From the NCBI RefSeq assembly GCF_036116635.1, contig NZ_CP107995.1, forward strand, positions 5,022,001-5,086,000: DNA of 64,000 bases, given 5' to 3'. The position numbers and the translations under genes are program-made. Source of the stretch: Amycolatopsis sp. NBC_00345. GTDB taxonomy: Bacteria > Actinomycetota > Actinomycetes > Mycobacteriales > Pseudonocardiaceae. Of this stretch, positions 33,560 through 42,223 are shown piece after piece. The first letter of the stretch is position 1. Every line of letters starts with the position of its first letter. The notes below the pieces were generated by a model, which saw nothing but the letters and a program-made list of their open reading frames with translations, did no database searches and was not told the DNA's origin.

Positions 33560-34489
33560 ATGACCACTCTCGAACCCACGGCCGGGCCCGCGATCGTGCA
33601 GCAGGACAATCTGGCCGCCCTCGAATCCGAGGCCATCCACATCTTCCGCGAGGTCGCGGGCGAGTTCGACCGCCCGGTGATCCTGTTCTCCGGCGGCAAG
33701 GACTCGACCCTGCTGCTGCACCTGGCGATCAAGGCGTTCTGGCCCGCGCCCGTCCCGTTCCCGCTGCTGCACGTCGACACCGGGCACAACTTCGACGAGG
33801 TCATCGAATTCCGGGACCGGGTGGTGGAAAAGCACAATCTGCGCCTCGTCGTGGCGAAGGTCCAGGACTGGATCGACGACGGCCGTCTCGAAGAGCGCGC
33901 CGACGGCATGCGCAACCCGCTGCAGACCACGCCGTTGCTGGACACCATCGCAGACAACAAGTTCGACGCCGTGTTCGGCGGCGGCCGCCGCGACGAGGAG
34001 CGCGCCCGCGCCAAGGAACGCATCTTCAGCCTCCGCAACTCCTTCGGCCAGTGGGAGCCGCGCCGTCAGCGGCCGGAGTTGTGGAACCTCTACAACGGCC
34101 GCCACCGCCCCGGCGAGCAGGTCCGCGTCTTCCCGTTGTCCAACTGGACCGAGGCCGACGTCTGGAACTACATCGCGCGGGAGAACGTCGAGCTGCCCTC
34201 GATCTACTACGCCCACCAGCGCGCCGTGTACCAGCGCGACGGCATGTGGCTCACCGAAGGCCCCTGGGGCGGGCCGCGCGCCGGCGAGGAAGTCCAGGAC
34301 CTCACCGTCCGCTACCGCACGGTCGGCGACGGCTCCTGCACCGGCGCCATCGAATCCACCGCGACCACGGTCGGCGACGTCATCGCGGAGGTCTCCGCGT
34401 CCCGCCTCACCGAGCGCGGCGCCACCCGCGCCGACGACCGGATGTCCGAAGCAGCCATGGAAGACCGTAAACGAGAGGGCTACTTCTGA
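33560..34489 (+). CDS. cysD: Sulfate adenylyltransferase subunit 2 CysD
   Basis: 309 residues. N-type ATP pyrophosphatase that makes APS from ATP and sulfate with CysN. PP-loop ILFSGGKDSTLLLHL (about 45), HVDTGHNFDEVIEFRD and the RRDEERARAKERIFS region are typical. ATG at 33560 is preferred since GAAGGA lies just upstream; an alternative ATG at 33539 overlaps the cysH stop and would add 7 residues. Overlaps cysN by one base (TGATG). Confidence 0.95.
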   Translation: MTTLEPTAGPAIVQQDNLAALESEAIHIFREVAGEFDRPVILFSGGKDSTLLLHLAIKAFWPAPVPFPLLHVDTGHNFDEVIEFRDRVVEKHNLRLVVAKVQDWIDDGRLEERADGMRNPLQTTPLLDTIADNKFDAVFGGGRRDEERARAKERIFSLRNSFGQWEPRRQRPELWNLYNGRHRPGEQVRVFPLSNWTEADVWNYIARENVELPSIYYAHQRAVYQRDGMWLTEGPWGGPRAGEEVQDLTVRYRTVGDGSCTGAIESTATTVGDVIAEVSASRLTERGATRADDRMSEAAMEDRKREGYF

Positions 34490-35751
34490 TGTCCAGCCTC
34501 CTGCGGCTAGCCACCGCCGGCAGCGTCGACGACGGCAAGTCCACCCTCGTCGGCCGCCTGCTGTACGACACCAAGTCCGTGCTCGCCGACCAGCTCGACG
34601 CCGTCACCCGCGCGTCCGTCGACAAAGGACTGTCCACTCCGGACCTGTCACTGCTGGTCGACGGGCTGCGCTCCGAGCGTGAGCAGGGCATCACCATCGA
34701 CGTGGCCTACCGCTACTTCGCGACGCCGAAACGCTCGTTCGTGCTGGCCGACACCCCGGGTCACGTCCAGTACACCCGCAACACCGTCACCGGCGCCTCC
34801 ACCGCGCAGCTCGCCGTGCTCCTGGTCGACGCGCGCAAGGGCGTCATCGAGCAGACCCGCCGCCACGCCGCCGTGCTCGCCCTCCTCGGCGTGCCACAGC
34901 TGGTGCTCGCGGTCAACAAGATCGACCTCGTCGACTACGACGAAGCCACTTTCGCCGTGATCGCCAAGGAATTCGCCACGCACGCCGAATCGCTCGGCTA
35001 CCGGACCGGCTCGGTGACCACCATCCCCGTCTCCGCGCTGCAGGGCGACAACGTCGCCACGAAGTCCGGGCGGACGCCGTGGTACACCGGCCCGACACTG
35101 CTGGAGCACCTCGAAAACGTGCCGGTCGCGCCAGACCCGCACGAGGCCGCGTTCCGCTTCCCGGTGCAGTACGTAATCCGGCCGCGCACCCCCGAATACC
35201 CGGACTACCGCGGGTACGCCGGGCAGATCGCCGCGGGCACCGTGCGGCCCGGCGACGAGATAGCCGTTCTCCCGCAAGGGCTCCGCACGCGCGTCGAGCG
35301 CATCGACACCGCCGACGGGCCGCTCGACGAGGCGGGCGCGGGCACCTCGGTCACCCTGCTGCTCGCCGACGACCTCGACATCTCCCGCGGCGACCTGATC
35401 GCCACGGCCGACCGCCAACCGCGCGTCACCGACGAGCTGGCCGCCACACTGTGCTGGCTGTCGGCGAAGCCGCTCAAGCCGGGCGCGCGCGTGCTGGTGA
35501 AACACGGCGCACGCACCGTGCAGGCGATCGTCGAAGAGCTGACCGCCCGCTTCGACGAGCAGACGCTGTCCAGTGTGGACTCACCGGATTCGCTGGCGCT
35601 GAACGACATCGGCCGCGTGCGGATCCGGCTGGCCGAACCGCTGGGCGTCGACGACTACACCGACAGCCCGCGCACCGGGGCGTTCCTGGTGATCGACCCG
35701 AAGGACGGCGACACCCTCGCCGCCGGCCTGGTCGGCGACCGGTTCCCGTGA
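34489..35751 (+). CDS. cysN: Sulfate adenylyltransferase subunit 1 CysN (GTPase)
   Basis: 420 residues. EF-Tu-like GTPase that drives APS synthesis. G1 AGSVDDGKSTL, G3 LADTPGHVQY, G4 AVNKIDLVDY and two beta-barrel domains are present. It ends after the barrels, so there is no fused CysC APS kinase domain, in keeping with direct APS reduction by the 4Fe-4S CysH. Overlaps the next gene (GTGA). Confidence 0.95.
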   Translation: MSSLLRLATAGSVDDGKSTLVGRLLYDTKSVLADQLDAVTRASVDKGLSTPDLSLLVDGLRSEREQGITIDVAYRYFATPKRSFVLADTPGHVQYTRNTVTGASTAQLAVLLVDARKGVIEQTRRHAAVLALLGVPQLVLAVNKIDLVDYDEATFAVIAKEFATHAESLGYRTGSVTTIPVSALQGDNVATKSGRTPWYTGPTLLEHLENVPVAPDPHEAAFRFPVQYVIRPRTPEYPDYRGYAGQIAAGTVRPGDEIAVLPQGLRTRVERIDTADGPLDEAGAGTSVTLLLADDLDISRGDLIATADRQPRVTDELAATLCWLSAKPLKPGARVLVKHGARTVQAIVEELTARFDEQTLSSVDSPDSLALNDIGRVRIRLAEPLGVDDYTDSPRTGAFLVIDPKDGDTLAAGLVGDRFP

Positions 35752-36482
35752 CCACTCCCCTGGTACCCGTCGCGCACGGCAGCCGCGACCCCCGCTCGGC
35801 GGCGACCGTGCGGGGGCTGGTGGAGCGCGTCCGCGACCAGGCGCCGGGGATCGAGGTGTACGAGTCGTTCCTGGACCTTTCGGAGCCGCGCGTCACGGAC
35901 GTGCTGCGCCGGCTGTACGAGCAGGGGCACCGCTCCGCCGCGGTGGTGCCACTGCTGCTCGGCAGCGCCTTCCACGCGCGGGTGGACCTGCCCGCGCTGG
36001 TCGCCGAGGTCCAGGCGGCCTGCCCGGGCTTCGACGTGCGGGTGTCCGACGTGCTGGGCGTCGACCCGGTGCTGGAGGAGGTCGCGCTCGACCGGCTGGC
36101 CGGCGCGGGCCTCGGCGGACCGGGCAGCGGGCTCGTGGTGAGCGCCGTGGGCTCGTCGAACGCGGGCGCCAACGCGGCTGTCGCGGACCTGGCCGCGCGA
36201 TGGGAGACCCGGCTGGGGATCCCGGTGACCGAGGCGTTCGCCAGCGCGGCCCAGCCGGACGTGCCGGCCGCCGTCCGGCGGCTGCGGGCCCGGGGGGTCG
36301 AGCGGGTCGCCGTCGCGGCGTGGTTCCTGGCACCCGGGCTGCTGCCCGACCGCATCGCCATCCTGGCCCGCGAGGCCGATCGCGGCGTTTACCTCGCCGC
36401 ACCGCTCGGGACGGACCCGCGCGTCGCCGCCGCCGTGCTGCGCCGCTACGAAGCCGCACAGAACCGCGTATCGGCTCAGTAG
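35748..36482 (+). CDS. Sirohydrochlorin chelatase-like protein (CbiX/SirB family)
   Basis: 244 residues from GTG at 35748. Two CbiX-like halves are visible: PLVPVAHGSRDPRSAATV with the metal-binding His, and a second with LVVSAVGSSNAGANAAV; ESFLDLSEPRVTDVL and VVPLLLGSAFHARVDLP match the family. It inserts ferrous iron into sirohydrochlorin to make siroheme, the cofactor of the sulfite reductase at the head of the operon. Last gene of the sulfur operon. Confidence 0.92.
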   Translation: MTTPLVPVAHGSRDPRSAATVRGLVERVRDQAPGIEVYESFLDLSEPRVTDVLRRLYEQGHRSAAVVPLLLGSAFHARVDLPALVAEVQAACPGFDVRVSDVLGVDPVLEEVALDRLAGAGLGGPGSGLVVSAVGSSNAGANAAVADLAARWETRLGIPVTEAFASAAQPDVPAAVRRLRARGVERVAVAAWFLAPGLLPDRIAILAREADRGVYLAAPLGTDPRVAAAVLRRYEAAQNRVSAQ

Positions 36483-36506
36483 CACGGCACTCACTCTGGA
36501 GGGACC

Positions 36507-37013
36507 ATGGACTTCGAACTCGCCCAGGTGAACATCGGCAGGCTGCTCGCGCCGCTGGACAACCCGCGGCTGCGCGACTTCGTCGACGGCCTCGACCCCG
36601 TGAACGCGCTGGCCGACGCCGCGCCCGGCTTCGTCTGGCGGCTGCAGACGGAAGACGGCGACGCGACGGCGGTCCAGGCCTTCGCCTGGGACACCGCGGG
36701 CAGCGCGGGGGTGCTCACGAACATGTCGGTGTGGACGTCGGTGCAGGCGCTGGCGGACTTCGTCTACTCGCCCGGGCACCTGGCCGTGCTGCGGCGGCGA
36801 CGCGAGTGGTTCGAGCCGGTTCAGGAGATGACGTCGGCGCTGTGGTGGGTGCCGGCCGGGAAGCGCCCGACGGTCGCCGACGCCGAGGAGCGCATCCGGC
36901 TGCTGCGCGCGCACGGCCCGACCCCGGCGGCGTTCACGCTGAAGCGCCACTTCCCGGCGCACGACGCGGTCGAAGCACGGGACGGCGACCCGGACTGGCT
37001 CTGCCCCGCCTGA
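36507..37013 (+). CDS. DUF3291-family protein
   Basis: 168 residues. The features FELAQVNIGRLLAPLDNPRL, DAAPGFVWRLQTEDGDAT, TNMSVWTSVQALADFVYSPG and the late SALWWVPAGKRPTVADAEER are characteristic of DUF3291, a dimeric alpha/beta barrel-like family of unknown role. It has a good SD (GGAGGGACC) and is 24 bases behind the chelatase, so may be co-transcribed; no functional link is evident. Confidence 0.88.
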   Translation: MDFELAQVNIGRLLAPLDNPRLRDFVDGLDPVNALADAAPGFVWRLQTEDGDATAVQAFAWDTAGSAGVLTNMSVWTSVQALADFVYSPGHLAVLRRRREWFEPVQEMTSALWWVPAGKRPTVADAEERIRLLRAHGPTPAAFTLKRHFPAHDAVEARDGDPDWLCPA

Positions 37014-37059
37014 CGCACGTCACACCGGTCGGCGCGCGCGGGTATGCGAGGGTGATCGC

Positions 37060-37836
37060 ATGGCTGACGAACTGGTGCACTACGACGTGGTGGGCGGCAC
37101 CGCCACGATCACCCTCGACTCCCCGCACAACCGCAACGCGCTGTCCGCGCAGCTGCGCCGCGAGCTCAGCGCCTCACTGGAGAAGGCCCGCGAGGACGAC
37201 GCCGTGCGCGTGGTGCTGCTGACCCACACCGGCCCGGTCTTCTGCGCGGGCATGGACCTCAAGGAGGCCCGCGGCGCGGGTGCGGGCGACCAGGGCGTCA
37301 ACGAGTTCCCGAAGATCCTGGACCAGCTGTGGACCAGCCCGAAGCCGGTCGTCTCGCGCCTGGCCGGCCCGGCCCGCGCGGGCGGCATCGGCATGGTCGC
37401 CGCGTGCGACATCGCCGTCGCCGTCCCCGAGGCGACGTTCGCCTTCTCGGAGGTGCGGATCGGCGTGGTCCCGGCCGTCATCTCGCTGACCGTGCTGCCG
37501 CGCCTGAACCCGCGCGCCGCCCACGAGCTGTTCCTCACCGGCGAGGTCTTCGACGCCCGCCGCGCGGTGGAGATCGGCCTGCTCAACGCCGCCGTCCCCG
37601 CCGAGGACCTGGACGCGAAGGTGGCGTCCTACCTGAAGTCCCTCACCCTGGGCGGCCCGAAAGCACTGGCAGCCACCAAAACCCTGCTCAGCCGCCCCCG
37701 CCCGGCCACCCCCGGCGAGGGCTTCGCCGCGATGAACGAGCTGTCCGCGGGCTTCTTCGCCAGCGAAGAAGGACAGGAAGGAATCCTGGCCTTCGCCCAG
37801 AAACGCAAGCCGAACTGGGTCCCGGCCGACGACTGA
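37060..37836 (+). CDS. Enoyl-CoA hydratase/isomerase family protein
   Basis: 258-residue crotonase-fold protein. The oxyanion-hole segments are FCAGMDLKEARGAG (about 63) and LAGPARAGGIGMVAACDIAV (about 103-122). The catalytic Glu positions of hydratases are only partly kept (FSEVRIGVVPAVISLTVLPR), so hydratase, isomerase or another acyl-CoA reaction remains open. Standard length. Monocistronic or end of the preceding operon. Confidence 0.9.
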   Translation: MADELVHYDVVGGTATITLDSPHNRNALSAQLRRELSASLEKAREDDAVRVVLLTHTGPVFCAGMDLKEARGAGAGDQGVNEFPKILDQLWTSPKPVVSRLAGPARAGGIGMVAACDIAVAVPEATFAFSEVRIGVVPAVISLTVLPRLNPRAAHELFLTGEVFDARRAVEIGLLNAAVPAEDLDAKVASYLKSLTLGGPKALAATKTLLSRPRPATPGEGFAAMNELSAGFFASEEGQEGILAFAQKRKPNWVPADD

Positions 37837-37844
37837 GCCAAGGT

Positions 37845-37861
37845 CCGTCAAGGCCTCCTTA
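37845..37861. repeat. Isolated copy of the hemW-upstream repeat core
   Basis: CCGTCAAGGCCTCCTTA is the exact reverse complement of 17 bases in repeat unit 5 (30648-30664). It lies 9 bases after the enoyl-CoA hydratase stop. It shows the 30-bp array is made from a dispersed element. The rest of the 302-base gap (37837-38138) holds the hairpin at 37924-37961 and no convincing gene. Confidence 0.75.
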
Positions 37862-37923
37862 GTCAAGTTCCGTCTTAGGCGGTAACCGGACAAGCCGAAT
37901 AACTGCAGGTCAGAAGCTATCTA

Positions 37924-37961
37924 CTGGCCGAGGGGTGCTCTGCGGGGTGGCCCTCGGCCAG
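37924..37961. terminator. 11-bp hairpin downstream of the enoyl-CoA hydratase gene
   Basis: Arms CTGGCCGAGGG (37924-37934) and CCCTCGGCCAG (37951-37961) pair perfectly with a 16-base loop, and outer bases GCTA/TAGC can extend the stem. Likely terminator before the ESX/lipoprotein pair. Confidence 0.6.
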
Positions 37962-38138
37962 CAAGGTAGCTGACTGAGGTTGTTCTCCAGACGCCAGAGC
38001 TCAAGCAGGTGGACGCAGAGGCCCGCGACAGCGGTGTCGCTCCTTTCGGACATGAACCGGCTGCGTTGCGTTAGCATCCAAGCTGCTGATCTCGCCGCAT
38101 TGGGGTAGCGAGACGAAGCATCGAGGGGACGACGTGTC

Positions 38139-38504
38139 ATGTCCGAGGTACCACCCGTGCCACCTATCCAGGTCGGCGGCTACGGCCGGGCCGGAGGCTA
38201 CAAGTTCAGCGACGGCGAGGTCGACGCGGTCATCAAGCAGTGGGAAGACCTGTTGACGGACGCCCGGACCGATCTGGCGCAGGCGCGCATCATCGCGAAC
38301 GTCAAAGCGCCGGCGGACGAGTACGCGAGCAACGATTTCGTCGCCAAGGGTTCAAACCCTTCAGGGCAGACGTTGCTGGACCAGCACCAGCGGATGGTTG
38401 ACTACACCAACAACTTCATCACGGCGCTGAAGGCCGCAAAGAACAAGATCACCGTGGCCGAGCAGGAAGCCGCCGACGCCGCCAAGAAGACCGGAGGACT
38501 CTGA
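38139..38504 (+). CDS. Helical protein paired with a DUF3558 lipoprotein, ESX-like
   Basis: 121 residues. A Pro-rich start (SEVPPVPPIQVGGYGRAG) precedes two predicted helices (about 28-55 and 88-118) with a linker between, resembling small type VII secretion partners. No signal peptide. The stop abuts the GTG of a DUF3558-type lipoprotein, a pairing frequent in Pseudonocardiaceae. Function unknown. Confidence 0.75.
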   Translation: MSEVPPVPPIQVGGYGRAGGYKFSDGEVDAVIKQWEDLLTDARTDLAQARIIANVKAPADEYASNDFVAKGSNPSGQTLLDQHQRMVDYTNNFITALKAAKNKITVAEQEAADAAKKTGGL

Positions 38505-39128
38505 GTGCGCACGCTCCTCTCCCGCCCTCGCCGCAAAGGCGCCCTGACGGCGCTGGCGATGGTCACCGCAGTGTCGCTCGCTGCTTGCAGCGGTGGAGGT
38601 GGATCGGGTGGCAACGGCTCATCCTCGGCGACATCGGCGCCGGATGGGTCTTCGTCGTCGGTGGATCCGTCGCTGAAGGTGCCTGCTCCGCTGCCGACGC
38701 AGAGCCTGTTGAGTAACCCGTGCAGCGTGTTGACCGATTCTGAGCTTCACGATGTCGGCTTGGCCGCCCCGGGCAAGGTCTCGCAAGGGTCCCCGCCGTT
38801 GTGCGGCTGGAGCTCCTACGACACCGCGCAGAATGGGGTGAACGCTGGGGCGGTCCCGCAGAATAAGGGCGGCATCAGCGACATCTACGACCAGAAAGCA
38901 AAGCAGGCCTACTTTGAGCCTGTCACGGTGAACGGCTACCCCGGGGTCTTCGCCGACACCCAGGACGGCCGTCCGTCTGGAAGTTGCACGCTGTGGATCG
39001 GGATCACAGACCAGCTCGCATATTCTGTGATCACCAGTATCGGCACCGGGCCGAACAAGTCCAACCCATGCGCCAGCGCGCAGAAGATCGGCGAAGCGGT
39101 CATCACTCACCTGAAGGGCGCTGCCTGA
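38505..39128 (+). CDS. DUF3558-type lipoprotein
   Basis: 207 residues, GTG start. A lipoprotein signal peptide ends in the lipobox SLAACSGGGG (lipidated Cys near residue 28), followed by a Ser/Gly linker. The mature domain has NPCSVLTDSELHDVGLA, PPLCGWSSYD and the paired C-terminal Cys residues of DUF3558. Anchored on the outer face of the membrane. Probably co-expressed with the preceding helical protein. Last clearly host-type gene before the phage-derived island. Confidence 0.88.
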   Translation: MRTLLSRPRRKGALTALAMVTAVSLAACSGGGGSGGNGSSSATSAPDGSSSSVDPSLKVPAPLPTQSLLSNPCSVLTDSELHDVGLAAPGKVSQGSPPLCGWSSYDTAQNGVNAGAVPQNKGGISDIYDQKAKQAYFEPVTVNGYPGVFADTQDGRPSGSCTLWIGITDQLAYSVITSIGTGPNKSNPCASAQKIGEAVITHLKGAA

Positions 39129-39309
39129 GCGCAGCAGTGGAGGCCCGGTCGTCGCCCGCGTATTGGGGGACACGGACGACGACCGGGGATCAGGTGAGGG
39201 CCTACGGCCCTCCTCGTGTGAGCCGTCACCGAGGTCTCGGGTGAGGCCGGGAACTGAAGCCCGGACGCCGCGCCCCTGTCGGAGGGCGTGCAGCAGCGCC
39301 GCGCCGGGG

Positions 39310-40110
39310 TCAGGGTGCATGGTGGTCGTGGATGGTGCGGCGGATGAACTCGGTTTCGGCGAGGGTGTCGATGATCATGGCCGGTGGCCCGGCTTCGTTG
39401 ATGTCGATGCCGTGCGCGCCGTGGCTGATGATGCCGCGCAGGCGCAGCTCGCCGGCCGGGTTGAGGCGGATCACGGGGCCGCCGAAGCCGACACACAGGT
39501 CGTCCGGGCGGGGAAGGTTGGCCGCGCAAAGGGTCCCGGGCCCACCACCGCCAACCCTGGAGTCGATGAGGGTGGTGTGGGCGCGGATGAGGTGGCCGTG
39601 CCCGTCGCATCCGCGAGACCAGCCCAGAGCCACGACCTGATCGCCGGTCTGGGCGGGAGCCAGATCACAGTGGATCGGCGGGGCAGTGGTGCGTGGGGCG
39701 AGTACGGAGACGGCCAGGTCGTGCGCCGCGGTGCCCGGATCGAACCCGGGATGGATGTGGGTCTCGATGATGGCGAAGGCTGGACCCTCGTTGAGACCGG
39801 CGCCGCCGAGGCGCGGGTGGTACGTGCGCTCGTTGATCGGCGGCGCGCCCGCCAGTAGGGCGGTCTGGCTGAACGGGTGAGCGCAGGTGAGCAGCATCCG
39901 GGGTGCGATGAGGACACCGCAGGCGTTGTGCCAGCCGAAGCGCCGATGTTTCGGGGCGTCGTACTGAATGCTGGCCATCCACGGTGTCTCGGCCGGGGTG
40001 TCCTGGAGCGACGGGATTGTGTCCAGCGCGCGGAGACTGGCGCGGTAGGCCGCGGCGCGCATCCGGTCTGTGACCGTTTCCCGGATCGCTCTTCGGGATC
40101 GTCTCAACAT
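39310..40110 (-). CDS. Trypsin-fold (S1) protein lacking the catalytic serine
   Basis: 266 residues, no signal peptide. The S1 elements are IQYDAPKHRRFGWHNACGVL, the His site MLLTCAHPFS (normally TAAHC), the Asp site AAHDLAVSVLAP, and the serine site DDLCVGFGGPVIRL. In active enzymes the last reads C-x-G-D-S-G-G-P; here Asp-Ser is replaced by a single Phe (GFGGP), so the nucleophile is gone. DNA reads GGC TTC GGC GGC CCC without ambiguity. Probably a binding protein with a protease fold. It lies leftmost in the island, behind a strong hairpin at 40134-40182. The gap 39129-39309 shows no gene. Confidence 0.78.
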   Translation of the reverse strand: MLRRSRRAIRETVTDRMRAAAYRASLRALDTIPSLQDTPAETPWMASIQYDAPKHRRFGWHNACGVLIAPRMLLTCAHPFSQTALLAGAPPINERTYHPRLGGAGLNEGPAFAIIETHIHPGFDPGTAAHDLAVSVLAPRTTAPPIHCDLAPAQTGDQVVALGWSRGCDGHGHLIRAHTTLIDSRVGGGGPGTLCAANLPRPDDLCVGFGGPVIRLNPAGELRLRGIISHGAHGIDINEAGPPAMIIDTLAETEFIRRTIHDHHAP

Positions 40111-40133
40111 GCTGTCCTCGGTTCGTGGTGGAA

Positions 40134-40182
40134 CCCGGCCGCCGCACCGGGCCGGGGGGCGAATCGCGGTGCGGCGGCCGGG
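40134..40182. terminator. 16-bp perfect hairpin upstream of the S1-like gene
   Basis: Arms CCCGGCCGCCGCACCG (40134-40149) and CGGTGCGGCGGCCGGG (40167-40182) pair perfectly with a 17-base loop. It lies between the end of the small genes and the start of the S1-like gene, all on the minus strand, so it can end the upstream transcript or act as a 5' leader structure 24 bases before the S1-like ATG. Confidence 0.65.
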
Positions 40183-40234
40183 GGTTCAGGACGTGGCGCG
40201 GTGTGATGCCCCGCCGGATGGGCACATAGGCGAA

Positions 40235-40438
40235 TCAGGACCCTCCTGACGCGAGAAGGCCCAACGCCGTGCACCTCGGCGATCTGCGTCGTCGGCTCAC
40301 TGCGGAGATGGCGGCGAGCCCAATTGACGTGCGCAGACGGCTCGGCGGTCTTTCGCCGTCCTCGTGCTGCTCGTCGTCACCGGTCTCGGCATTGCCGTCG
40401 TAGATGGTGCTGCCGTCGTCGTGGACCACTTTTCCCAT
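40235..40438 (-). CDS. Small acidic hypothetical protein
   Basis: 67 residues from an ATG that shares one base with the TGA of the upstream gene (TGATG). It begins MGKVVHDDGSTIYDGNAETG and turns acidic, then basic and Ser-rich. The coupling argues for a real gene, but the C-terminal third looks unstructured and no family is recognised. Confidence 0.45.
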   Translation of the reverse strand: MGKVVHDDGSTIYDGNAETGDDEQHEDGERPPSRLRTSIGLAAISAVSRRRRSPRCTALGLLASGGS

Positions 40439-40737
40439 CACGACCGCCCTGCTATCCGCCTGGTCGGCCGAGGCTTGAAGCTGGGGTGGTTCGGGGGCAC
40501 CGGCATGTCGTGCTCGCGCATGAACACGGCCTCGCAGTCGAAGCACGTCTCCGGGGCGCCGTGGTCCCGGCGACGCTCCAGCGTCTCGAACGCCGCCGCG
40601 CCCGTCGCCCCGCACAGCATCGTGATCCCCTGCCCGGGCTCCGGGATCGCGTGGAGCCGGGCCCGGTGCCACGTCCCGTTGATCACGGGGTGAATCGCCT
40701 GCGGATCGATGTAGATCAGCGCGGTCACGACGACCAC
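40438..40737 (-). CDS. Small putative metal-binding protein (Cys/His-rich)
   Basis: 99 residues. It begins with valines and TALIYIDPQAIHPVINGTWH, has TMLCGATG near the middle and ETCFDCEAVFMREHDMP after it; the single Cys plus CFDC could bind zinc. A GTG at 40728 behind GGGGTGG is an alternative start. An antisense frame of similar length exists, but this strand fits the neighbours, the coupling to the next gene and the Cys pattern. Function unknown; likely a regulator accessory. Confidence 0.6.
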   Translation of the reverse strand: MVVVTALIYIDPQAIHPVINGTWHRARLHAIPEPGQGITMLCGATGAAAFETLERRRDHGAPETCFDCEAVFMREHDMPVPPNHPSFKPRPTRRIAGRS

Positions 40738-40810
40738 CCCGCGACCAGCTGCTGCTCGCCCGCAATCCGCACCGTCATATAGCGGACACTAAAAGCGATC
40801 ACGAAGAGGC

Positions 40811-40829
40811 TGTGTCCCTCAAGGACACA
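40811..40829. promoter_or_regulatory. 19-bp palindrome TGTGTCC-CTCAA-GGACACA
   Basis: Perfect 7-bp arms around CTCAA, 12 bases after the XRE gene stop and about 74 bases before the next start on the same strand. It could be an operator for the adjacent XRE regulator or a terminator. The core resembles the GGTCC-CTCAA-GGACC half of the 30-bp repeats at 30611. Confidence 0.5.
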
Positions 40830-40840
40830 CCGGGCCTCGA

Positions 40841-42052
40841 TCACCCGATGGGAGCAAGCCCCATCCGCCACGCCAGACCGCGCAGCTCACGCCCGAACGT
40901 GTCCTGCCCGGCTGTCGTGAGCTGGCTCGACACCACCGCGCGCACGAAGGGGTCGCGGTACAGCTGATGCGGTGCCAGCACCTCAGCCTTGAGCAGCGCT
41001 GGCAGTCCCTGTCCACGGTGCTTGCGCTCTGACATCAGAGCGCGACCGTAGTCGGCCCAGAAGCTAGCCTGCCGCCCGCTGGAGATGGTCTCCGGGCGCA
41101 CCTTCGATGCCACCTCGGCGATCCGCGCACCCTCGCCGAGTTCGACGCCGATGCTCACCCGGAAGATCCCCGCGTTCGTGCGCCCGAACTGCATGATCCC
41201 GGCCGGCCACGGGCTCGTATCCGGCTCGATCCGCTCGGCGATCCCCGCCGCCTCAGTCAGGTGCGTGTGCGCGACGTCGGCCTGTCCCTGCGCGGCGGCG
41301 GCCAAGGCCGCGGTGAGGTTCGCCATGCCACGCGTCTCTGGGCGATCCGGCGGAGCGCTGTCAGCCACCGACACCGCCAGCTCGTACTGCCGGGACCGGG
41401 ACGTGCTGGAGATGAAATGCGCGCGACCCCAGGACGCGACGGACTGCCAGACCGGGTCACCTAACTTGTCGGCGACCTGCTGCATCCGCTCCGCCGCCAT
41501 CGACGGCATTCCCGGCAGACGCAGGCGGGCGGAGATGCTGCCCGCGACGTGATAGCCGGTCAGCAGCGGCGTGAGCGCTTCCCGGCCAGTCGCGGGATCG
41601 GCGGCCGCGACGAGAAGGTCACGGATCAGCGGTATCAGCTTCGCCACCTGAGTCGGGTAGTCCCCAGCACCGCGCGGGCCGTTGAGGTTGCGCGACGCGT
41701 GGAACGCGCGCAGTTCGGCCAGCACCTCGGGCAGCGGACGGCCAGGTGTGTCGGGCACTTCCCCTACCCACCAGCCACTGAGCAGGTCAGCGAGGGAGTT
41801 CGCGGCATCGTGCAATTCCGGCGACGCGTGCCCGGCCGGTTCCGGAGTTACACCGGTGATCTCGTCTGGAGCGACGCGCAGCGCCCACGCGATCGCCTCC
41901 AGCGTCTGCCGAGAATTGATCGGCATATCGCCGCGCTCAAGCTTGCCCAGATACCCGTAGGACAGACCAGCCAAGTCGGCGGCAACGCGAAGGTCCAGCC
42001 CCCGCCAAGCGCGGAGTTCGCGGACCCGGCTGCCGAGATTGTTATCGGGCAC
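40841..42052 (-). CDS. XRE-family regulator with a long helical C-terminal domain
   Basis: 403 residues. An N-terminal helix-turn-helix (LGSRVRELRAWRGLDLRVAA, LAGLSYGYLGKLERGDMPIN) is followed by about 320 residues of TPR-like helices. This is the architecture of many actinomycete XRE regulators that sense small molecules or peptides. Upstream (42068-42088) lies CGCGGAG-N7-CTCCGCG, a possible operator. It is part of the island's regulatory arm, transcribed with the genes on either side. Confidence 0.88.
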   Translation of the reverse strand: MPDNNLGSRVRELRAWRGLDLRVAADLAGLSYGYLGKLERGDMPINSRQTLEAIAWALRVAPDEITGVTPEPAGHASPELHDAANSLADLLSGWWVGEVPDTPGRPLPEVLAELRAFHASRNLNGPRGAGDYPTQVAKLIPLIRDLLVAAADPATGREALTPLLTGYHVAGSISARLRLPGMPSMAAERMQQVADKLGDPVWQSVASWGRAHFISSTSRSRQYELAVSVADSAPPDRPETRGMANLTAALAAAAQGQADVAHTHLTEAAGIAERIEPDTSPWPAGIMQFGRTNAGIFRVSIGVELGEGARIAEVASKVRPETISSGRQASFWADYGRALMSERKHRGQGLPALLKAEVLAPHQLYRDPFVRAVVSSQLTTAGQDTFGRELRGLAWRMGLAPIG

Positions 42053-42223
42053 GCTGCATCCCTCGTTCGCGGAGTGGACCTCTCCGCGTCGTCCCGGGAG
42101 CTATCCGGGGGCGTCCTCCGCGAAAGAGGTGCAGCCCCAGCGTACCTGCTGCCTGGGCTTAGGGATTGCGTCAGCGTGAGGTTGCACTACCAGGAGTCAC
42201 GTCGACCCGCCGACGGTGCGATC

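Noticed and set aside
37910..38140. Minus-strand 76-residue ORF in the gap before the DUF3558 pair
   Set aside because: No ribosome site or family pattern; it crosses the hairpin at 37924-37961 and the likely promoter of the plus-strand gene.
40364..40693. Plus-strand ORF opposite the small metal-binding protein
   Set aside because: It lacks a good start context and family pattern, while the minus frame is coupled to its neighbour and has a Cys-x-x-Cys motif.
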